A stretch of DNA of 64,000 bases from Acidimicrobiaceae bacterium. Lineage in GTDB: Bacteria; Actinomycetota; Acidimicrobiia; Acidimicrobiales; RAAP-2. The DNA is taken from NCBI GenBank assembly GCA_003167415.1, contig PMTF01000017.1:13204-77203 (forward strand). The letters run 5' to 3'. A program made the translations under genes and the position numbers. The notes below the pieces were generated by a model. It had not been told where the DNA came from. It saw only the letters and a program-made list of their open reading frames with translations, and did not search any database. This document shows positions 56,650 through 64,000 of the stretch, piece by piece (within the stretch, counting starts at the first letter, position 1; each line of letters begins with the position of its first letter).

Positions 56650-58275
56650 ATGTTACGCCGACGCCACCTCGGGCGGATCTCCTTCGCCGAGGCCAATGAC
56701 TTCCAACGCGCGTTGCTTCAGTCGAGTGACGACTACATCTTGGTGTTCGAACACCCACCGACCTATACGCGAGGCATCCGGACCCAAGAAGAACACTTCT
56801 TGGTCCCGCCGGAGTCGCTCAAAGCGGTCGTCATCGACGCCGACCGCGGCGGGGACGTCACGTATCACGCGCCCGGTCAGGTCGTCGCGTGGGCCATTGT
56901 CACAGTCGATGATGATCCGTCGGCCGGCAAACTTCACGTCACTCGATTGGAAGACGCCGTCATTGCGACCGTGCGTCACTTCGACCCTCAGGGTCGACTG
57001 GGTCGAGTCGATCGGCTGGACGGCTATCCCGGTGTCTGGGCCGACGTCGACGGTCTGCCGTCCAAAATCGCCGCGGTCGGCGTGCGAACCGAGAGAAATA
57101 AACTCGGGCTTCGCCGAACGCTTCACGGTGTCGCGTTGAACGTCGACATCGACATGGAGGGATTCAAGGCCATCGTCCCGTGCGGCATCGCGGACAAGCC
57201 GGTCGCTTCGATGACGTCACTCGGCCTCCAAATCAGCGCGTTGGACGTCGACGAGCGCCTCGGGGTCGAACTGGAAGAACGTCTCGGGGGACCGGCTCGC
57301 GTCGCGCGCGTCGAACGAAGTCCGGCGTCGATCAGTGCCGAGCGACCGATGTTGCGACGACTGCGCCGGGCCGGAGTCGATCCCGAGGCGGGCGTGCCGA
57401 TTCGCAGCCGCAAGCCCGAATGGTTGCGCATCGAAGCGCACATGGGAGAGGAGTATCAGTCGTTGCGCACGCTCACCGAAGACCTTCGACTCGTGACGGT
57501 CTGTGAGGAAGCGGGCTGCCCGAACATCTTCGAATGCTGGTCGGCCGGGACCGCAACGTTCATGGTGAACGGTGAACGCTGCACACGGGCGTGCGGCTTC
57601 TGTCTCATCGATACGCGAAAGCCCTTCGCGCTCGACCCGACCGAACCCGAACGAGTCGCCGAAGCGGTGGTGCGACTGAATCTGGCGCACGCGGTGATCA
57701 CCTGTGTGGCGCGCGACGACCTAGCCGACGGTGGCGCCGGCGCGATCGCTGCGACGATACGCGCCATTCGCGAACGCTCACCCGAAACCAACGTCGAAGT
57801 CCTCACCAGCGACCTCAAAGGGGACGCGACGTCGTTGCAACTGATCATCGACGCGCAGCCCGACGTCTTGAACCACAACGTCGAGACGGTCGCTCGGTTG
57901 CAACGTGCCGTGCGACCGAGCGCCGGGTACTTACGCTCACTCACCGTCCTGGCGCGCAGCGTGCGCGCCGGTCTCACCACGAAATCCGGGTTGATGGTGG
58001 GGCTCGGTGAGAGCGTCGGCGAGGTCGAAGAGACGCTGGCCGACATGGCGGCCGTCGGGGTGTCGATCGCGACGATCGGACAGTACCTGCGTCCCACTGC
58101 CGAACACTTGCCGGTGGCGCGGTGGTGGGAACCCTGGGAGTTCGTCGACCTCGCCGAGCGGGGACGGCGCCTGGGTCTCAAGCACGTCCAGTCCTCGCCT
58201 CTCACCCGATCGAGCTATCACGCCCGCGAAGCCCTGAATGACGCCACGCCGGTGACGGCTCCGCATCGTCGCTAG
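56650..58275 (+). CDS. Fused octanoyltransferase-lipoyl synthase (LipB-LipA)
   Basis: One 541-aa ORF. LipB part: GGDVTYHAPGQVVAW, PSKIAAVGVRTER, HGVALNVDIDMEGFKAIVPCGI. LipA part: CEEAGCPNIFECW, CTRACGFCLIDTRKP, VQSSPLTRSSYHA. Confidence 0.93.
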   Translation: MLRRRHLGRISFAEANDFQRALLQSSDDYILVFEHPPTYTRGIRTQEEHFLVPPESLKAVVIDADRGGDVTYHAPGQVVAWAIVTVDDDPSAGKLHVTRLEDAVIATVRHFDPQGRLGRVDRLDGYPGVWADVDGLPSKIAAVGVRTERNKLGLRRTLHGVALNVDIDMEGFKAIVPCGIADKPVASMTSLGLQISALDVDERLGVELEERLGGPARVARVERSPASISAERPMLRRLRRAGVDPEAGVPIRSRKPEWLRIEAHMGEEYQSLRTLTEDLRLVTVCEEAGCPNIFECWSAGTATFMVNGERCTRACGFCLIDTRKPFALDPTEPERVAEAVVRLNLAHAVITCVARDDLADGGAGAIAATIRAIRERSPETNVEVLTSDLKGDATSLQLIIDAQPDVLNHNVETVARLQRAVRPSAGYLRSLTVLARSVRAGLTTKSGLMVGLGESVGEVEETLADMAAVGVSIATIGQYLRPTAEHLPVARWWEPWEFVDLAERGRRLGLKHVQSSPLTRSSYHAREALNDATPVTAPHRR

Positions 58276-58373
58276 CCGGGCGTTTTTTCCGTTAACCAAG
58301 TTGGTACCGAGAGGTCACCGGGAGTTCGACCTCGACCGTGCGAGGTGTCGGGGTGCTGTGGAATAATGCCGCT

Positions 58374-59138
58374 ATGCCAAAACTTGAAGATCACATTGTA
58401 GGAGTACCGAACTGGGTTGACGTCACGGTCGAGACCATCGAACAACGTGACGCACTCATGTCGTTCTTCACCTCGCTCTACGGATGGACGTGGGAGGTCG
58501 GCGGCGAAGAAATGGGTCACTATTCAATCGCCCAGTATGAGGGCGCCCCGGTGTTCGGTGTAGGAGTGGGACCAGGCGGCGCGGGCGCAATGGTGCCGTA
58601 CTTCGCCACCGACGACATCAACGCCACCGCGGCCAAAGCGGCCGAGCTCGGTGGCACCGTCATCATGGGACCGATGGAAGTACCCGAAGCCGGCACCATG
58701 GCCTTGGTCACGGATCCGACGGGGGCCGTCCACGGCCTATGGCAGGCGGGTAACTTCAAGGGCTTCGGCGTAGCCTACGAGGCCAACGCGGCGGGGTGGT
58801 TCGACCACGCGTCCAGTGACCCGGCCGCCGCCGCGGCCTACTACCAGGGGTTGACCGGTCACAGCGTAATCGAGCCGGAACCGGGAATGCGGGTGCTCAG
58901 CGCCGGCGAGCAGTGGTTCGCGAGTGTCTCGGAGAACCAGGTTGACGAGCGTACGACCGCGCAGTGGAACTCGATCTACGTCGTCGAGACGCTAGAGGCG
59001 GCGCGAAACAAGATTCGCGAACTCGGCGGCACCATCGTGCTCGAAGAGATGCCCGTGCCGGGCAGCGCGATCTCGGTCTTCGTCGAGCCGGTGATGAAAA
59101 CCGCGATCACGATCATGGGTGCCGGAAGTCACGAGTAA
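58374..59138 (+). CDS. VOC family protein (two glyoxalase/bleomycin-resistance-like repeats)
   Basis: GVPNWVDVTVETIEQRDALMSFFTSLYGWTWE...ALVTDPTGAVHGLWQ, then GWFDHASSDPAAAAAYYQGLTGHSV. Confidence 0.88.
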   Translation: MPKLEDHIVGVPNWVDVTVETIEQRDALMSFFTSLYGWTWEVGGEEMGHYSIAQYEGAPVFGVGVGPGGAGAMVPYFATDDINATAAKAAELGGTVIMGPMEVPEAGTMALVTDPTGAVHGLWQAGNFKGFGVAYEANAAGWFDHASSDPAAAAAYYQGLTGHSVIEPEPGMRVLSAGEQWFASVSENQVDERTTAQWNSIYVVETLEAARNKIRELGGTIVLEEMPVPGSAISVFVEPVMKTAITIMGAGSHE

Positions 59139-59231
59139 CCCTCGTTGCGCGTTGCCTGATTTCACGCGGCTCTTGGGTTACGCCTTTCGAGTCCCGTCCC
59201 GTCGCAGATTCCACCGATACTATTGGCCCAC

Positions 59232-59726
59232 ATGGACTCCTTCAGACGCTGTCGTCGCAGAGTTCACGGTTCGTGCCGCGAGCAGGGGAGTGCGTTGCTC
59301 GGAATGCTGCTCAGTGTCATTGTCTTGGGCGTGATGGTCGTGATCATGCTCAACACCCTCGGCGGCTCGCCATCGGGTACGGGCACGGGCACCACGATTC
59401 CCGGCGCGACCACGACGACGGAGCCCGCGACGGCCGAGAGTGGCGCGCAGGAGGCCGCCGCCTCGGCCTGCCAGGCGAACTACCTGGCCATTGCGACGGC
59501 ACTCGCCGACTACCGCTCGCTCAATGGTTCGTGGCCCGCAGCCGGAGCCACGTGGGCGACGGCGGCGGCCAACGGCGGTCCATACCTGCAGGTCTGGCCC
59601 GAGAGTGCGCCCTACTACTCGATCACCTGGAACGGAGCGCAGTTGAGCGTCATCCCCGTGAGGGGTGCGTCCTCGCACGGATCGGACGGCGCCAGTTCTC
59701 CCAAGTCCGGCTGCTTCGCGGCTTGA
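59232..59726 (+). CDS. Prepilin-like / type II secretion pseudopilin-like protein with Thr-rich linker
   Basis: MDSFRRCRRRVHGSCREQGSALLGMLLSVIVLGVMVVIMLNTLGG (basic leader plus hydrophobic helix), TTIPGATTTTEPATAE linker, CQANYLAIATALADYRSLNGSWPAAG. Confidence 0.55.
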   Translation: MDSFRRCRRRVHGSCREQGSALLGMLLSVIVLGVMVVIMLNTLGGSPSGTGTGTTIPGATTTTEPATAESGAQEAAASACQANYLAIATALADYRSLNGSWPAAGATWATAAANGGPYLQVWPESAPYYSITWNGAQLSVIPVRGASSHGSDGASSPKSGCFAA

Positions 59727-59882
59727 ACAGCTCGACTAACCTAGACCCCTGAATTCGGACTACGTGTCGGGTGTTGTCGAGTATCGCTGCTAATAGTGCA
59801 GGAGTTTGAACGTTCTTCGGGAAGCGGACGGTCGACGGCATTAGAGGTTCGTCGTCCGCCTCACGCGACCGAGTGGACGAAG

Positions 59883-62800
59883 TTACGCCACGAAGTACTT
59901 GGCCATCGGGTGAGAACAGATGATCGCGTCGGTGGTCTGTTCGGGATGAAGTTGGAAGCCCTCAGATACCGTGACGCCGATGCGCTCACTCTCGAGTAGT
60001 TGGGCGACCTTGGCGTTGTCGGTGAGATCGGGGCAGGCGGGATATCCCCACGAGTAGCGTCCCCCTCGGTACTGCTGACGAAAGAGTCCCGTCAACGTCG
60101 GGCCGTCTTCTTCGACGAAGCCGAGTTCGCCCCTGATGCGCTTGTGCCACATCTCGGCCAGTGCCTCGGCCATCTCGACGCCGAGGCCGTGCAGCATGAG
60201 GTAGTCAGTGTAGTGATTCTCGGCGAAGAGTTCCTGGCATCGCTCGGAGACTCGTGAACCCATGGTGACGAGCATGAAGCTGGCGTAGTCCAGGTCGCTA
60301 CTGTCGACCGATCGATAGAAGTCCGCGATGCAGAGGAACGGCGAGACGATCTGGCGCGGGAAGGTGAAGCGCGCGATCTCTTCAGTGCGAGTGTCGTCGC
60401 CGTAGAGAATGAGGTCATTGCCTTCCGAGGCGGCGGCGTAATGGCCCCACACCACCTGGGGCACGAGGAGTGACTCTTCCTTGGCGATGGCCAACTGCTC
60501 GCGCAAGGTGGCGCTGACGCGCTCTTTGAAGGCCGGGTCGTCCTCCCCGTTCTCGGGCCGAAAGCCCCACTGATTGCGAAAGAGCGCGGTCAGATTGAGG
60601 TACTCGCTGATCTCGTCGACGGACATGCCCTTAGCGACGCGACTGCCAAGGAACGGCGGCGTGAAGATGGGATTGTCGTCTTCGACGTCGGGACTTCGAC
60701 TCGGCAGCCCTTCGGGCACCTCGACGGACTCGCCGCGGATGCGTCGAAAGACCTTCCGTTCGGAGATCTCGCGACCGAAGGTGAGGTCCACTTCGTCGCT
60801 CCGGCGCAGTTCGCCCAACCGGTCCAACACCCGAAGTCCCTCGAAGGCGTCCTTGCCGTAGAACACCCGTCCGCCGTAGACCTGGCGGAGGTCGCGTTCG
60901 ACGTAGGTGCGCGTGAGCGCCGCCCCGCCCAGCAGGACCGGGACGTGACTCATGCCCCGCTCGTTCATCAGCTCCAGGTTCTCGCGCATGATCAACGTGC
61001 TTTTCACTAAGAGGCCACTCATCCCGAGGGCGTCCGCCTGGTGCTCTTCGAGGGCGCTCAACATCTCGTTGACCCCGACCTTGATGCCGAGGTTGAAGAC
61101 CTCGTACCCGTTGTTGGTGAGGATGATGTCGACGAGGTTCTTGCCGATGTCGTGCACGTCACCCTTGACGGTGGCGAGCACCACGCGTCCGCGACCGCCC
61201 TGATCGCTCTTTTCCATGTGGGGCTCTAAGTGCGCGACGGCCGACTTCATCGTCTCGGCGCTCTGTAAAACGAAGGGGAGTTGCATCTCACCGGAGGCGA
61301 AAAGGTCGCCGACTTCGCGCATGCCATCGAGGAGGAGCTGGTTGACGATGTCGAGGGGCGCCATGCCCTCGGCCATCGCGGCGTCGAGGTCACCCTCGAG
61401 TCCGACGCGCGCGCCGTCGATGATACGACGCCGTAACCGTTCATTGAGTTCGAGGTCGTCGAGCGAGCTGGTCGACGCGTTGGACGTCGAGACGCCCTCG
61501 TAGAGGCCGAGCAGGACGATGAGCGGGTCGTAGTCATCACTGCGTCGGTCGTAAATGAGATCCAGGCAAACCCGTCGGGCCTCTTCATCAATTCGATTGA
61601 GCGGCAAGAGTTTCGAAGCGTGGACGATGGCGGCGTCCAGACCGGCGTCCGCGCACTCGTGCAAGAAGACGCTGTTCAACACCTGGCGCGCGCCGGGGTT
61701 GAGGCCGAAGGAGATGTTGGAGAGTCCGAGGATCGTGCGCACGCCCGGCAACTCCGCCTTGATCCGTCGAATCGCCTCGATCGTTTCGATGCCGTCACGC
61801 CGCGACTCGATCATTCCGGTCGAGAGGGGCAACGCCAACGTGTCAATGAATATGTCGTGAGGGTCGAGGCCGTAGCGCGAGACGGCGAGGTCGGTGATGG
61901 CGCGCGCGGCGCGGACCTTCCACTCGGCCGTTCGCGCCTGTCCTTCTTCGTCGATGCAGGTCGCGACGACGGCCGCCCCGAACTCGGCGGCGAGTGACAG
62001 GAATCCGTCGAGACGTGTCCCCGGGCCGTCGCCTTCTTCGAGGTTGACCGAGTTGAGGAGGGCCTTGCCCCCGAGCCAGGTCAGTGCCTGACGCGCGACC
62101 TTGGTCTCGGTCGTGTCGACCATGATCGGCACCGACGACTGCGTGGCCAAGCGACTCATGAGTTCGTTCATGTCGGCGACGCCGTCGGCCCCGGTGTAGT
62201 CGACGCAGACGTCGAGGATGTGCGCACCCTCTTTGATCTGGTCTCGGCCGATACCGACGCACGTATCCCAGTCGCCTTCGAGCATGGCGTCACGGAACTT
62301 CTTGGACCCGTTCGCGTTGGTTCGTTCGCCGACCAACAACACCGACCGGTCCTGTTGGTAGTTCGTCGCCGAGTAGATCGACGCTACGGCTGGCTCGAGT
62401 GTCGCCGAACGCGCCGCGGGCGTGAGTAGGCGCACGACCTCGACGACGCGCGCGACATGTTCGGGCGTCGTACCGCAACAGCCCCCGACGACCTGCACGC
62501 CGTATTCGGTGACGAACTTCGAGAGGTGCTCGGCCAGCGCGTCGGGCGTGAGGTCGTAGTGCATCCGGCCGTCGACGACGCTCGGGAGTCCGGCGTTGGG
62601 CAGACACGAGAGCGGCATGGGCGAGGATTCGCAGAGAGCACGCAGTGGTTCGTACATCTCGACCGGTCCGGTCGCGCAGTTCAGTCCCAGGACGTCCACG
62701 CCGAGCGGACTGAGCGCCGTGAGCGCGGCCCCGATCTCGGTGCCGGGCAGCATCCGACCCGTGAGTTCGATCGTGACCTGGGCCTGAATCGGCACCACGC

Positions 62801-63389
62801 GCCCGTGGCGGACCATCGCGCGATGACACGCCGCGATGGCGGCCTTGCCCGAGAGCAAGTCGTAGACCGTCTCGACGATGAGCAGGTCGACACCGCCTTC
62901 GAGAAGCCCGAGGGCCATCTCCTCGTAACTCGCCGAGAGGTCGTCGTAGGTGATCTGACCGAGCGACGGGAACTTGGTCCCCGGGCCCACCGAGCCGGCG
63001 ACGAATCGCGGCGATCCAGGACTGGCGTAGGAATCAGCGACGCGTCGAGCTATCTGGGCCGACACCATCGCCAGCTCGAAGGATCGCTCGGCGATCCCGT
63101 ATTCGGCGAGCACGACCGAAAAGGCGCCGAAGGAGTCGGTCTCGATGACGTCGGCTCCGACGTCCAAGAACGAGCGGTGGAGCTGTTCGACGGCGTCCGG
63201 TTTCGTGACGACGAGAATCTCGTTGCATCCTTCGAATGCCGCGCCCCCGAAGTCGTCCGCGTGCAGGTCCTGGAGTTGGAAGTTCGTCCCGGTCGCTCCG
63301 TCGTAGATGAGGACTCGTTCGCGAAGTGCGCTGAGGTAAGGATCGTTCGCGCTCGGTCGAGCGAAAGGGGGACGTGGGGGGGACTCCAT
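59883..63389 (-). CDS. metH: Cobalamin-dependent methionine synthase
   Basis: Hcy domain (LIYDGATGTNFQ, VLGLNCATGPVEMYEPL, VVGGCCGTTPEH), pterin domain (VGERTNANGSKKFRDAMLEGDWD), B12 domain (TVKGDVHDIGKNLVDIILTNNGYEVFNLG), C-terminal activation domain. Confidence 0.98.
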   Translation of the reverse strand: MESPPRPPFARPSANDPYLSALRERVLIYDGATGTNFQLQDLHADDFGGAAFEGCNEILVVTKPDAVEQLHRSFLDVGADVIETDSFGAFSVVLAEYGIAERSFELAMVSAQIARRVADSYASPGSPRFVAGSVGPGTKFPSLGQITYDDLSASYEEMALGLLEGGVDLLIVETVYDLLSGKAAIAACHRAMVRHGRVVPIQAQVTIELTGRMLPGTEIGAALTALSPLGVDVLGLNCATGPVEMYEPLRALCESSPMPLSCLPNAGLPSVVDGRMHYDLTPDALAEHLSKFVTEYGVQVVGGCCGTTPEHVARVVEVVRLLTPAARSATLEPAVASIYSATNYQQDRSVLLVGERTNANGSKKFRDAMLEGDWDTCVGIGRDQIKEGAHILDVCVDYTGADGVADMNELMSRLATQSSVPIMVDTTETKVARQALTWLGGKALLNSVNLEEGDGPGTRLDGFLSLAAEFGAAVVATCIDEEGQARTAEWKVRAARAITDLAVSRYGLDPHDIFIDTLALPLSTGMIESRRDGIETIEAIRRIKAELPGVRTILGLSNISFGLNPGARQVLNSVFLHECADAGLDAAIVHASKLLPLNRIDEEARRVCLDLIYDRRSDDYDPLIVLLGLYEGVSTSNASTSSLDDLELNERLRRRIIDGARVGLEGDLDAAMAEGMAPLDIVNQLLLDGMREVGDLFASGEMQLPFVLQSAETMKSAVAHLEPHMEKSDQGGRGRVVLATVKGDVHDIGKNLVDIILTNNGYEVFNLGIKVGVNEMLSALEEHQADALGMSGLLVKSTLIMRENLELMNERGMSHVPVLLGGAALTRTYVERDLRQVYGGRVFYGKDAFEGLRVLDRLGELRRSDEVDLTFGREISERKVFRRIRGESVEVPEGLPSRSPDVEDDNPIFTPPFLGSRVAKGMSVDEISEYLNLTALFRNQWGFRPENGEDDPAFKERVSATLREQLAIAKEESLLVPQVVWGHYAAASEGNDLILYGDDTRTEEIARFTFPRQIVSPFLCIADFYRSVDSSDLDYASFMLVTMGSRVSERCQELFAENHYTDYLMLHGLGVEMAEALAEMWHKRIRGELGFVEEDGPTLTGLFRQQYRGGRYSWGYPACPDLTDNAKVAQLLESERIGVTVSEGFQLHPEQTTDAIICSHPMAKYFVA

Positions 63390-63436
63390 TGAGTGTTCAG
63401 GATACCCGTACGCCCGCAAATCACTACGCTTGCGAC

Positions 63437-63979
63437 GTGAAGATCTACACCCGTGACGGTGACGACGGCACCACCGGTCTTTATTTCGGAGGTCGAGCGA
63501 GCAAGAGCTCGGACCAGATCGACGTGAACGGTGAAGTCGACGAAGCACAGTCGACCCTCGGTTGGGCTCGCTCGCTCACGGAGCCGGGTTCGCGACTGAA
63601 CGAACTTCTCATCAGCGTCGAACGCGACCTCTGGGTCCTCATGGCCGAGGTCGCCACCGCGCCGGACAATCGCCACAAACTCGCGCCCGACAAGACCCTC
63701 GTCACGACCGAGATGATCGCCCGGCTCGAAGCCGAGATTGACGCGCTGTCCGCGGAGATCGAGATGCCCAAAGAGTTCGTCGTCCCCGGGGAGAATCAAC
63801 TCTCCGCGACACTCGACGTCGCGCGTACCGTGATTCGGCGCGCGGAACGGGTGGCCGTGGGCTATCCGCTCGAAGACTCCTTCGTCGTCGCGTACCTCAA
63901 CAGGCTGAGCGACCTCGCCTGGACGATGGCGCGCTTCGCCGAAGGCTCGCAGCACCGAACCGCCAGAATTCACCACTAA
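63437..63979 (+). CDS. Corrinoid adenosyltransferase (PduO/MMAB type)
   Basis: KIYTRDGDDGTTGLYFGGRASKSSDQIDVNGEVDEAQSTLGWARSL, FVVPGENQLSATLDVARTVIRRAERVAV, YLNRLSDLAWTMAR; GTG start. Confidence 0.95.
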   Translation: MKIYTRDGDDGTTGLYFGGRASKSSDQIDVNGEVDEAQSTLGWARSLTEPGSRLNELLISVERDLWVLMAEVATAPDNRHKLAPDKTLVTTEMIARLEAEIDALSAEIEMPKEFVVPGENQLSATLDVARTVIRRAERVAVGYPLEDSFVVAYLNRLSDLAWTMARFAEGSQHRTARIHH

Positions 63980-64000
63980 AAGAGGACACCGTATGGCCCG

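Noticed and set aside
59727-59882. Intergenic region with GCGGACG...CGTCCGC inverted repeat, considered as an ncRNA
   Set aside because: Stem is short with a long loop and no U-tract; not enough to call a terminator or RNA gene.
62457-63392. 311-aa plus-strand ORF opposite metH
   Set aside because: Shadow ORF antisense to conserved metH domains.
1-64000. tRNA/rRNA genes, CRISPR arrays, IS elements or prophage
   Set aside because: No tRNA-like cloverleaf, rRNA segments, regularly spaced repeats, transposase or phage proteins were recognised; the region reads as chromosomal core.

Overview
High-GC, gene-dense chromosomal core region. Inference from gene content: an actinobacterium, plausibly Acidimicrobiia-like. 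I saw no rRNA, tRNA, CRISPR array, IS element or phage module. Left to right: the end of a kdp operon (kdpB C-terminus, kdpC, a stand-alone DUF4118 protein and a KdpD-like protein, with no kdpE); a FUSC transporter; an Asp/Glu racemase and an aldo/keto reductase; leuA with a leucine attenuator; a double PQ-loop membrane protein; glycerate 2-kinase, 2-hydroxyacid dehydrogenase and ACC deaminase; a GGDEF/EAL protein; two convergent 3-methyladenine glycosylases; an FGGY kinase coupled to a sphingosine-1-phosphate-lyase-like PLP enzyme; greA-leuCD divergent from leuB-ilvE; acyl-CoA metabolism genes; a PemK/MazF-like fusion; Lgt-like and NlpC/P60 proteins; a NiCoT transporter; a split suf locus with two SufC ATPases; thiE, a cysteine-free Rrf2 regulator and rnhA; an lpd / E2 / lipB-lipA fusion cluster; metH divergent from a cobalamin adenosyltransferase. 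Best second looks: (1) a single-ORF LipB-LipA fusion abutting an E2 gene with a degenerate HxxxDG motif; (2) a KdpD whose phospho-acceptor His is Lys, with no kdpE next to it; (3) a leaderless Leu-Leu-Leu attenuator upstream of leuA; (4) an S1P-lyase-like/FGGY-kinase gene pair; (5) a recurrent A-box-N6-start-codon arrangement suggesting widespread leaderless transcription; (6) an uncharacterised N-terminal domain fused to a PemK/MazF-like domain; (7) two SufC paralogues in a fragmented suf region. All family calls are from reading motifs in the translations; no database search was possible.
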